From Fragilaria crotonensis (taxonomy: Eukaryota > Bacillariophyta > Fragilariophyceae > Fragilariales > Fragilariaceae), in the NCBI GenBank assembly GCA_022925895.1, contig JAKSYS010000219.1, positions 21,387 through 85,386 on the forward strand: a stretch of DNA of 64,000 nt, written 5' to 3'. Numbering within the stretch: position 1 is the stretch's first letter; each line of letters begins with the position of its first letter. The translations under genes and the position numbers were made by a program. Under the pieces are notes generated by a model that searched no databases, was not told the DNA's origin, and saw nothing but the letters and a program-made list of their open reading frames with translations. Below are positions 1 through 10,134 of this stretch, piece after piece.

Positions 1-13
1 GTACCCGACTGAT

Positions 14-265
14 TTGAACTCAGCGTACAGCCTGCTCGTGAACTATCGCACGCCTACAAACACGAGGCCCAGGAACAGCACCGGAAACGACAACGCTAAC
101 AGTCAGCGAACAAGTCAGACCTCCCCGGCGGCCGAAGAAAGCGCAATGACATTCGCCCAACAGAGCACTCCGGCGGCCGGAAGCCAGGGAGGCCATAACA
201 GCGCCCAGTCATCGACGGACCCCGACCGTAACCCCAGCTCCAAACTCCTCCGCCGTCTCAGTTAA
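14..265 (+). pseudogene. copia Gag C-terminal fragment
   Basis: This open frame carries short motifs (AYSLLVNYRTP and, further on, AMTFAQQ) that resemble the Gag tail of diatom copia polyproteins, from my memory of the family. No CCHC zinc knuckle is visible, so it is upstream or lost. The pol frame is open over the same interval in another phase (it reads SSAVSVNTGTT before position 282). A frameshift between gag and pol is therefore likely around 180-262. Confidence 0.5.
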
Positions 266-3200
266 CACCGGCACTACGCTCGTGCAGTACGCCGTAATGA
301 TGGCGCAGTCCAACGCCCAGTCCATTGACCCTAACTGGGTGCTCCTTGACTCCCAGTCCACCATCTCCGTGTTTCGGAACAAAAGCATGCTACACAACAT
401 TCGCCGGAGCCCACACGTCCTCCGAGCCATCACGAACGGGGGCTACCAGGATTCGCACATGATTGGGGATTTCCCGAACCTTGGCCCAGTGTGGTATAAT
501 AAGGACTCCATTGCGAACATCCTCTCACTATCGGAAGTTAGGCGAGTGTGCACGGTGACTATGGACACGTCCAAGGAGCCCGCCATGAATGTCCACCGCA
601 AGGACGGCACGATCATGAGTTTCATCGAACACCCCTCGGGTTTGTATGTGTACAATGGTAATGATGTGACTAGCGATGCTGTTAATGCGTACACGTTACT
701 CAATACTGTGGCCGAACACAAAAAGATGTTCTCCCAACGTCAAATCGCGGCCGCCGACGCCGCCCGTGCTTTGTACAGAAAAATCGGACGCCCCGACGAA
801 TCCGAATTCCAGTCCATCCTGCGCGGGAATTTCATCCGGAACTGCCCAGTCACACCGGATGACGCAAGCCGTGCGCTGCTCATCTACGGACCCGACGTCG
901 CGGTGTTGAAAGGCAAGATGACACGCTCCCGCGCATCCCCACGTGCGCCAACGTTCGAGGCCATCCCCATCCCGGCTCCAATCCTGGAGCATCAACGCAA
1001 CGTTACTTTGTGCGTGGATTTTTTCTTTGTCCAGGGTATTGGCTTTCTGCACACCATTTCACGTGGGATCGGTTTCCGCACGGTCGCACCTATCGTGGAC
1101 CGTTCACACAAGACTATTTTAAAAGAACTTTCCACCGTCATCAGCGTTTACCAGGCTCGGGGTCTCGTTGTTCGGGACATTCATGCCGATAACGAATTCG
1201 AGTGTATTCGCAATGACGTCCGACCAGTTGCCCTCAACATCATCCCTTCGGACAGTCACGTTGGAGAAGTAGAGCGCTCTATCCGCACTATCAAGGATCG
1301 TCTTCGATCGGCGGTCCACGGCCTTCCGTTTAAGCGTTATCCAAAACTAATGATTCGGCATCTGGTATCCGACGCCGTCCGGTGTCTCAACCAATTTCCT
1401 CGCAAGAACGGTGTCTCTGACACCATGAGTCCCGCTACCATTGTGGTCGGCACCGGCACGCCCGATTTCACAGCCATGCGCATTGAGTTTGGGGCATATG
1501 CACAAGTATTCGAGGAGTTTGATCCCACCAACACCCCGCGTGCGCGTTCGCTGGGCGCCATCGCCCTTACCCCCACGGGGAACGCTCAGGGGGACTACTA
1601 CTTTATGTCGCTTGCTACGGGTGCACGCATCTCGCGCCACCGTTGGACCGAACTTCCGATCCCCGACACCGCCATTGCCCGCGTCGAAGCCCTCGCCATC
1701 GCCGACGGTCAACCCCTCATTCAAGCCACCGGTTTTGTGGTTGAGTGGCGTCCTGACCATCCTATCGACGACGATGCGTACGATTTCGATTTCCACCCAT
1801 TCCCTGACCACGCGGCTGACGATAATCTTGACGTTGATTTTGACCCCATCGATGCCGACGAGCTCGCTGCCCTCGCCGCCCCTGCACACGATCCTGCCCC
1901 GCTACCGCCGGTCCCGGATCAAGGAGCGGTCATGACCGTCGATGTCAACGAGTATGTAGAAGAACCAGAGGAACCTGCCGACGACGCAGAAGATGAGGAC
2001 GACGCAGAAGACGAGGACTACACCGGAGACTACACCGATGATGCAGACGAGGACCAGGACCAGGACGATGACCCTGTCGAAGCATACGACCCGAACGAAG
2101 CGAACGATGGTGATGTCGTAGATCGCGAAATCAGGGGAGAACAACTTTTGGAACCCATCGAGGAGCAGCCTACGGTGCAAGAACAAGAGCCAGAACCAAT
2201 CGAAACACTCGAACCCCATGTAAATCAAGGAGCGGAAGAGATGGCTGAGGCCCAAGGTGCCATGGGCATTCCAAATCCCACGAGTCACCCGTACAACCTA
2301 CGTCATCGGGGCACATCATCGACCGATTTCCGAGTCGCCATCGACGAACCTCACAACAGCAAGTCCTACTTTCCCCCACGCCACCAGATGCATCAGGTCG
2401 GCCACATCAAGATTAGAGACCCTCACCGTTTTGCTTTCGATTACGTGTTCGCACACATGAGTGCCCTCCTCTTCACACAGATGAGTGCGAAAGCTGCGAT
2501 CAAGAAACACGGGAAAGCTGCCGAAGCCGCCCTCATGAGAGAATTTGGGCAACTGGAAGACTTGGACGTATACGAGCCAGTCCATGCAAGGACTCTAACA
2601 AAGGAACAACGAAAGGGTGCCCTGAGGGCCCTTCCTCTCGTCGCGGAAAAGCGCTGCGGGACGTTGAAAGGCAGGACTGTAGCGGACGGTCGACAACAGC
2701 GCAATTTATATGACAAGTCCGAAACGGCGTCCCCCACTGTCTCAAACGACGGTCTAACACTCACTATTGTTGAGGACGCCTATGAGGGCAGAGACGTTGG
2801 AACCGCGGATGTTGCAGGCGCCTACTTAAAGGCTTACATGAAAGATTTCGTGATCATGAAGTTCACTGGAGAGATGGTTGATATCCTTTGCAAGATGAAT
2901 CCCAAGTACATTGAATACGTGGTGTTGGAGGCGGGTGTACGAACTCTTTACGTGCGTCTCATAAAGGCCATCTATGGATGCGTGCAATCCGCACTTCTCT
3001 GGTATGAGCTTTTAGCGAGACCTTGCAGAAGATGGGTTTCGTGTTGAACCCGTACGATCGGTGCGTCGCGAACTGCGACATCAATGGTAAACAATGCACC
3101 ATAGCCTGGTACGTGGACGATACCAAGATATCGCACGTGGATCCGGAGGTTGTGACCATGATAATTAACAAATTGGAGGCTGCGTTTGGGAAAATGACTG

Positions 3201-4309
3201 TGACTAGAGGCTCATCGCACGTGTTCCTTGGGATGAATATTGAGTACAACAAATCCGAACGAACAGCTAAAATCACAATGAAAGACTATTTGAAAGAAGC
3301 CATCATCGAATCGGGCCTGGCGATCAACAAGACAGCATCCACACCAGCGAGCAAGGAGTTATTTGAGGTGGACGACGCTTCCCCTGCGTTACCGAAGCGG
3401 TACGGAGACGTTTTCACAGCGTCGTGGCTAAACTATTGTACGTCTCCATACGGGCACGAATGGACCTTCTTTTGTCCACCAGTTTCCTCACCACCAGAGT
3501 GTCACGAAGCACACGACAAGACATGGGCAAGTTGAAGAGACTATTGGAGTATATTAACGGTACTATCGATCTGGAGTACACTGTCGGCGCGGACGACCTG
3601 GGACGCATGCGCACCTGGGTTGACGCCGCGTACGCCGTGCATGCTGACATGCGTAGCCATACCGGAGGGGTCATTTCTTTCGGAAGGGGCGGCATAGCGT
3701 GCAAGTCGAGCAAACAAAAGCTTAACACCAAAAGTTCCACTGAAGCAGAGTTCGTGGGTGCGAGCGACTACCTCCCGAACACCATCTGGGTGAAAATGTT
3801 CATGGAAGCGCAAGGATATAAAATCAACGAAAACATTCTTGAGCAGGACAACGAGAGCGCCATAAAGCTGGAAAAGAACGGACGCATTTCTGCGGGGCCA
3901 AAATCCAGACACATTCACATTCGATACTTCTGGTTGAAGGATCGGCTGAAATCTGAGGACATCTCCGTCCGGCACTGTCCAACGTTGCAAATGCTGGCGG
4001 ATTTTTTTCACCAAGCCTCTACAAGGAAACCTTTTCCGACGTTTTCGCGACGTTGTACTTGGACGTTGCCACACCGACACCCTCGCCTCCGTCAACGATG
4101 GGTCGTTTGAGGAGCGTGTTGGAAGTATGCAATCTGACCCAATCGCTACCGTCGACTCGAGTAACGGTACGGTGGCAAGGGCGAATGAAGAAAAAGAGAT
4201 CCATGCACACACTCACGTCACATGGGCTGACGTAGTAAAAAGAAAGCGCGTCACGAGAGCAATCAAACCAAATCATATGAGTTTCAAGGGTCGCATTCTC
4301 TTGAAATAA
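243..4309 (+). pseudogene. pol: copia Pol polyprotein, frameshifted
   Basis: Domains in order: retropepsin-like active site (LLDSQST, near 340-365); integrase core (CVDFFF near 1010, HADNEFE near 1185, then SHVGEVERSIRT); an acidic linker at 1750-2200; reverse transcriptase with VAGAYLKA near 2810 and the catalytic WYVDD near 3108-3122; RNase H with VDAAYAV, KSSTEAE and HIRYFWLKD. The reading frame breaks near 3018 (one base missing in GCGAGACC), near 3415 (one base missing in GTTTTCACAGC) and at the T-run 4002-4008 (one T too many). Downstream of that run the expected FFTKPLQGNLFRRF frame resumes and stops at 4309. The integrase and RT motifs make the family call firm. Confidence 0.88.
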
Positions 4310-4440
4310 TCCAGTTAGTAAGCATCAGAGTTTGATTGACTCTTCACGCTTGTTATCAATAGTTTGAACACGCTGCGTTTTCACCATCGCGTTGGGTTTA
4401 GGGCCTGTATCGCGTCGCAGTAGGGTTTCACTCTACAACA
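4310..4440 (+). repeat. probable 3' LTR remnant of the copia element
   Basis: The sequence directly after the pol stop is non-coding, and the stretch from TGATTGACTC (about 4333) to CTCTACAACA (4440) has TG...CA ends. No clear polypurine tract is visible, and without the 5' LTR the boundaries cannot be confirmed. Confidence 0.3.
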
Positions 4441-5454
4441 CATAGAGTTACACCATTGCTTGGAGCTTGGAGTACAAACATACTCTGAGAACTGAGAAGT
4501 ATGTACTTCGCGGTACGGAGTACTTGTACCCTAATTAAAAAGCGCTCTTTGAGAAGCGTTTCGCATGTGGTGCCAACAACAAGTTCACAAGATGAACCTG
4601 CATCACATTCATATCTTCCCATGTCACTTCCTCAAAATGTTAAACCAAGGTGGTCCGTGCGCTCCTCTCGCGACAAATAGCCTCAGGAAGTTTATCATCA
4701 CTCTCAGACCCGAGACATGCTCGTACTTGTAAAGCCTAAAAGCAGTTCGGTTGCCAATACTACCTCATGCAAGATCTCGGAGTGCTCTCCAACACGCAAG
4801 CGCAAGGTGCCAGGCGGCTGTCTGGATGTCGCCACGTTCGCCACACAGTATCCAAAGGTAACCTTCGAACAGGTGGGCGCAAGCATCAAGAAGGGAATCG
4901 ATACGTCCGAGCTCGCGAATCAACTCGCCTCGGTCTAGTTGGCATAGTCGAAGGCTTCCCGTATTGATCTTGATAAGGGGTAGCCTGCTCGGCGAAGTCC
5001 ACTATCAGTGCAACGACACGCGGCAGATGATCAGTACGATACGCAACCGTGTCGAACGGCTTGATTCCAACAAGTTGCCTCGCCAGCTTCCATAGCATCG
5101 TCTGCATACCAACAGAACCACTCAAGAGCTTAGTCGTCCATCGCCGACTCCCAACTGCGTAACGACGCCATGCAGAAACGACAACGCATCATTGACGGTC
5201 AAATTCTTTGCTTCCCATCGCCAGTGTTCCGGCCTGTTCAAATGTGGTATCTCTTTGTTACTCAAATGCTGTCGTATCGTGATCTTGTGACGTGTGTCAA
5301 CTTCATCTCAAATCTGCCTGTTTTGTACTGTGGAGTATTCAGTAGTCGTACTTGGTCGGTCTACATGGAGTAAACGATAGGTGACCATTTAGTCGATATG
5401 CTAACTTCACGCCAACACTGAAGAGTCGATTTGTAAAGAAGTTTAGATAAGATG
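4441..5454. other. intergenic, no supported gene
   Basis: Only short open frames of 60-79 codons occur on both strands. Two of them (4717-4938 plus, 4886-5125 minus) have protein-like composition but match nothing I recognise and overlap each other. They may be relics. GTAC-containing motifs are sparse here. Confidence 0.5.
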
Positions 5455-6300
5455 TTATGACGAAAGCAGTTTAACTCGATGATAAATGCTGCCCTGCAGT
5501 TGTTGAACAATTAGCAGGTGCTCTGCTCGCTCCTTTGATCGGGGTGCCACAACCATATCCAATGCCTTTGTAAGTGCGTCGGCGACGTTGATCAGCATTT
5601 GAGGCCTTGGTTGCGACTGAGGCATCAAGACGACAGAGCTTACAGCTTGGAGTGCAACACATGCTGCCGATTGAACGGCAACCGAGCCTGAGTGCATTCT
5701 CATCGTTGCAAGAATCTGAAGCATTGTTTCCATATTTCTATCATCTTGCAGGTCGCTGCCGTTTCGCACGAAAAGTCTTCCAAGTGAGTTACAACAAACT
5801 TCTTGCAGGCATGCATGCTCGGGAAAGGCTTTCATTGCCTTGACGATGGTGGCAACACCATCAGCCGAACGGATAACAACACGATAGAAGGCATCGTCAG
5901 CGAACTCAGCGAGCATTGCGCACTCGTAGTAAGGGATGTCCGCTTCGGATACCGTCGCGGCTCGGGAAGCATCGTCGCATTTCTTGTTCAAATTAGACAC
6001 CAGCTCTTTCGCTCCCTTGGCGTTTGATCTCATCGACTTCATAACAATTGCTTTGTGTTTGAATTGCATCGTCTTGTGTGGTACTGCCGTAATCTTTCTG
6101 ATATTCCAACAGGCAGTTTTAGTTGTCGAACTACTACGCTCGTGAGAACATGTGGTGCTTGATGACTGTGCAGTTGACGAGCCGAAGGTTACGCCATTTG
6201 GCATTGAAGGGGTCAGCTTGCAAGTCATTTCGTTCAAGTTGTTGTGCCTATGAATTGAAGGTGATGTATGTATGGATCTCCGCAAGCCGATGGCGCTCAA
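5455..6300 (-). CDS. ARM/HEAT-type helical repeat protein
   Basis: Intact 281-codon frame. From about residue 115 onward it is built of helix-rich units of ~40 residues with the small/hydrophobic spacing of armadillo repeats, for example EVCCNSLGRLFVRNGSDLQ and VQSAACVALQAVSSVV. Armadillo folds mediate protein-protein contacts. No catalytic motif is visible. The first ~80 residues are Ser/Thr-rich and unstructured-looking, so the true start may be the internal Met near residue 76 (MQFKHKAIV). The right neighbour is the transposon-rich block and the left is the copia element, so no functional context can be drawn. The specific role is unknown. Confidence 0.65.
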   Translation of the reverse strand: MSAIGLRRSIHTSPSIHRHNNLNEMTCKLTPSMPNGVTFGSSTAQSSSTTCSHERSSSTTKTACWNIRKITAVPHKTMQFKHKAIVMKSMRSNAKGAKELVSNLNKKCDDASRAATVSEADIPYYECAMLAEFADDAFYRVVIRSADGVATIVKAMKAFPEHACLQEVCCNSLGRLFVRNGSDLQDDRNMETMLQILATMRMHSGSVAVQSAACVALQAVSSVVLMPQSQPRPQMLINVADALTKALDMVVAPRSKERAEHLLIVQQLQGSIYHRVKLLSS

Positions 6301-7228
6301 TTATATGTCATTCAGCGCTTTCTGATATTAATGCGATGCACGAGCCGGTTTCCAAAGTAAGTTCGCAATTGTTGCGACGTTGGAGTGTTCGGTTTTGTTG
6401 CAAACTGCGACATTTTAGCGCGCGGATCAATGGGTGATTTTAAGATGGACATTTAGCGGTCATTCGACACGCGTTGTACTTATAAAACAAGGAATACTGG
6501 ATTTCCTTATCTCGAAGACATCGATCCAGTTAGGAAGACTTTCACGTAAATTACTATAAAATTAGAAAGAAATCTAAGCTAATGTCCTAGGCGTGTTTCG
6601 TAACATGCATATGTGCTAATTGCCTGACAGTATGTCGTAGAGCGAAGGGAAATGAATCGTGGGATTCGAAAAGCTAGGATGCATTCTACGCCGAAAATGA
6701 CCCCGAGAATTTCCAGAAAGACTCAAATGGTCAGATGTCATCATGAGAATCCTTAGATAGACTATATAATGTAAGATATATGATATATTTAATTAATTGC
6801 CCGTACGATACATACGACACAAAAATGAATTGTTCGGAGTTCGGATGACGAGGATCTCAAATAGCTCACCGTCAGGTTTGGGGGGCATTCGGTGCTGTCG
6901 ACTTTACTCATTACAAGATTAGACCGGGAGTCGCAGGTATAAAATCCATCGATTTTACATGCTGCCTCCCGTACATATGACATACATATGTAATAAAGAA
7001 GGATCGACACTTGGGACTGTTAAGTAAAATCCCCTTTAGACGGATAAACATGCGGGGAAACGGCCAAATGCCGCGGATGAATGACCCCATATGACTGTAT
7101 CAATAAATAGGCGTCCTCAGCTGGCACGTAACAGGACACACTCGATGTTTTTCCATGTGCGTTGGCAGTTTTCCCAATTATACACATGTTTAAAACATTG
7201 ATTTCCGGGTTGCACGCAGTGTGGCCAT
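6301..7228. other. AT-rich intergenic region
   Basis: No convincing reading frame, RNA gene or repeat is seen. Open frames here are short and of random composition. Confidence 0.5.
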
Positions 7229-7551
7229 CATCAAAGACGGGAATGTCTGAAAATATCAAACCCATTGATGGATGCCCACGTGAACCCCTACGCTCATGGA
7301 AGTACAAGTACCAGCCCAAACCAACCCTGAACACGCACGCTCTACGCAAACCTACCCAAACGCACCCAAACCCAGTTGTCAGTACCAGGTAAAGGAGTAG
7401 ATGGTTCTACTACCGGTAGCAAACATCTACTGGTTTTTTTGCTATGATTGTTGGCCCACCCAGACCCACTCATGAAATCCTGAGCTCACCCAAAACCCAC
7501 CCTCAACCCAATGGGTTTGGGTGGGCCGTGAGTTTGAAATTCCCATCTCTG
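7229..7551. mobile_element. hAT-like non-autonomous element (MITE), ~323 bp
   Basis: The right end reads, inward on the minus strand, CAGAGATGGGAATTTCAAAC. The left end contains a similar block (AGACGGGAAT, then ATCAAACCCATTG). An identical 8-bp GTGGCCAT flanks both sides (7221-7228 and 7552-7559), as expected for hAT target duplications. The interior carries many CCCAAACCC-like motifs, reminiscent of hAT subterminal repeats. No coding capacity. A caution: GTGGCCAT also occurs at 7832-7839, so the duplication could be coincidence. Confidence 0.45.
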
Positions 7552-7834
7552 GTGGCCATAGACTTGTTTTCGACATCGTCACACACAGAGACCGTTTTGA
7601 ATGTGCTACGTTTTTGAACATTGCGAGACAAGAGTCACCCTAATGTGACGTCAAAAAGAGAAGTGAATGTGCTGTTCGTGCCGTAATGTTATTAAAAATT
7701 GTAGACCGATCCATACTTTACCGTCAAATCCGTTATTAGCTGTCTTGTCGTTGTTGTTACTATCGCTATGATGATTGACAATCTTCCAATAGTTTAAGGT
7801 GCTGATATGTCCTTTCTCCTGACAACTTTTGGTG

Positions 7835-7860
7835 GCCATCTAAGGGTGCCAAAACCAAGT
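7835..7860 (+). repeat. left terminal inverted repeat
   Basis: Begins GCCATCTAAGGGTGCC and pairs with 19680-19705 at 25 of 26 positions; the only difference is C versus T at position 21. Flanked outside by GTG. Confidence 0.85.
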
Positions 7861-7984
7861 CGGCTCTTGGATATGAAAAACCAATTATCTTTGATATGAG
7901 AATTTTTTGTTCATAATTTTTACCTAAAATATAGGTAAAAACTTAGGACTAAAGAGCTTGTACATCATGTGTATGAAGCGGGTT

Positions 7985-8200
7985 TCCTCGTATTCCTGAA
8001 CTCTGAAATTTATGTTTCCTGAACTTTTTCATCTCTTGCATAGGAGCTCATACTTTGCATTCCTGAGCTCCAAAATTTCAATTCCTGAATTTCACTGACT
8101 CATTTTTACTAACACTCGGGTGGGATTCCTGAACTCTTGGACTCTAAATATATGAACTATACCACTTCTTCATTTGTGATCATGAATTTCAATTCCTGAA
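7985..8200. repeat. left subterminal repeats (TTCCTGAACT motif)
   Basis: At least six imperfect copies of ATTCCTGAACT/ATTCCTGAATT occur in ~215 bp. Related copies, in both orientations, cluster at 19495-19640 inside the right end. Subterminal arrays of this type bind transposase or its accessory protein in CACTA elements; the binding role here is inferred. Confidence 0.6.
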
Positions 8201-8414
8201 TTAGATATTCGAAAAGAAGAAGTTTGCTGTGTAGTGTGTATGAAGTAATCACCTCAGTAGTTCTGAGCTGACATTGTTCATATAATAGATGTTATTGTCG
8301 CTCATTTTAACTTTTGTTGGAGATTAGTTTTAATTGTGCCTATTCGTGTGGCTTTGATGAACCATTCTACTATTCATTACTAAGTGTCTGATCTATTCTA
8401 AACTGCCTCCACTT

Positions 8415-10022
8415 TCAATTCACTGTAGACAAGTTCAGGAGCAAGATGACTGGAGTAGTTATCATCCTCCTCATCAGAGTCCTCGTCAAATACATCAATG
8501 CACTTGTGTGGGCGTTTCTTACCCTTGTCATCAAATTGTTTCCTGACCCCCCCCGGCCAGACTCCTTTTTCCTTCTGGACAGAAACATTTTAAGTAGTTC
8601 CTGGTTGAATGTTGGGGTGGTTGATTTCTTTCTATCATTCTTGATGGCCATGTATAATTCATCGTATTTCCTCATTCCCACCTGTGACCAACCACAGCCT
8701 CCCCCCATTATCATGAGCACCCTTGTTCCTGGAGAATGTGTAAAGTGGTGGCTGCCGAACATGGTATTGCAAAGATTGGTCAGAAGTTAGGATGTGGTTT
8801 TTTCATTTCATTTAGTATCATAGTGTAACTTACGGGTAGGTTGTTGTTGTCCTCATCAGTCCATGTACCAATTCGCTGTTTCCAACAAGTGATAACAAAA
8901 CAAGTCAGTTTCTTGTTGTTTGTTCTGTGACAAACCATTCGGATAAACTTACCATTTTCTCTGTCTTAACTAATTCCGCGAACCACCTCTTCCCATAGTT
9001 GATCAGGCACAGCAAAATGAATGCTTCATCACTTATGGACAGGATTTTCTTGCTCCATACTTTTCTGTCAGTTGTTGCACAGTGGTTCTCCATGTTGATA
9101 GTGTTATTCCACTTGCTGCTGCCGACAATGCATGGGGCATAGGTGTCTATGATTTGGGCATAGTAGCAGATATTATCCCTCATCTTGAGGAGGTAACTGG
9201 TTTCTTCCTCGCTTCCACTGTATAGGCTGTGTTCATACGTTCCTAAATTGGAAGTGAATCCTCTGGATGCAAGGTGTTTGATGTTGAATGCAAGTGAGTG
9301 TGAGTATGCTCGGGCTTTGGCAAAGTACACTCACTTCAATTCCTCACCTTTGAATTTCGTTTGCATGTTTTTTATTGCATTGTTCGAAGATCAGTGTGTG
9401 TTTTACAACTATTCTCCGCATCCCAAGCCACCAGTTTTCGGTTCCTCGAATGTTTGTGTGCTTCATGATAAAGCCACAAAGTGTTTTCTCATCTTCACTG
9501 AAATGAGAATGATAGTCTTTTTGATAGAACTTCCAAATAGAGAACACGTGTTTTTTGATGCAAGTCTTGATCACACTGATTTGATTCTCTTCTGTATTTT
9601 CCGTCATGCTCATGTCCACTATGCTGCTTAGCCCTGGAACCGATGATGTTAGTTGGCTGTCACTTGATTTCCGACTTTAATAGTTGAAGGTAGGGATGGT
9701 GGATTTCCGTATGCATGCTTCTGTCCTAGTTTTGCATCCATTTTCCGTGGCACTTCTTCCTCCTCCTCCTCCTCGTTGTCACTTTGAATCAGATCATTGG
9801 GATCTGTGGTCACTGTTTCACGCCTCTTATGAAGTCTCTCCTTTGTTTCCTAGAGCTGGGCTTTAAGGCAGTCATGCCTGCTGCTGTTTGGTGTGCCATT
9901 GATGCCATGGTTGTATTTGTGGTGCTTCCTTGTTGTGTGAAAACTTTCCGATTGTGCGCCAAATTTTGAACACTGAAAATCCTGTTTGTGGGATAGTCTT
10001 TTTGCCACCATTTGAATTTCAT
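8415..10022 (-). pseudogene. accessory protein of the large transposon, decayed
   Basis: Read from 10022 leftward, the frames 10022-9810, 9619-9344, 9330-8905 and 8762-8415 look like successive pieces of one protein interrupted by stops and frameshifts. Recognisable features are a basic start (MKFKWWQKDYPTNRIFSV), the Ser/Arg-rich block ALKPSSRKQRRDFIRG, the segment DYHSHFSEDEKTLCGFIM, the Trp-rich NWWLGMRR, and near the end GWSQVGMRKYDEL. I believe similar proteins accompany diatom transposons of this type, from memory. No enzymatic motif is visible; a DNA-binding helper role would be a guess. Confidence 0.5.
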
Positions 10023-10134
10023 ACCAAGTACCGAGTTGGTATGTAGGTTCTACACATTCATGCAGGGTTTTCAAATTTTGAATTCATACCACACCCCTTC
10101 ATTCTTTACATACACCAAAATGTACCGAAAGTAA

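Larger units (their letters stand above)
1..4440 (+). mobile_element. Ty1/copia LTR retrotransposon, 3' part (5' end outside window)
   Basis: Gag tail, protease, integrase, reverse transcriptase and RNase H appear in the order typical of Ty1/copia. The 5' LTR and most of gag lie left of the window. Pol ends at 4309, and the following ~130 bp before the first clearly different intergenic sequence is probably LTR-derived. At least three single-base frameshifts break the polyprotein, so this copy looks non-autonomous unless the indels are assembly errors. Confidence 0.85.

Noticed and set aside
51-265. Independent small gene at the left edge
   Set aside because: Composition and position fit the Gag tail of the adjacent copia element.
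1347-1889. Minus-strand 180-codon frame within copia pol
   Set aside because: Antisense shadow of the integrase/linker region with no recognisable features.
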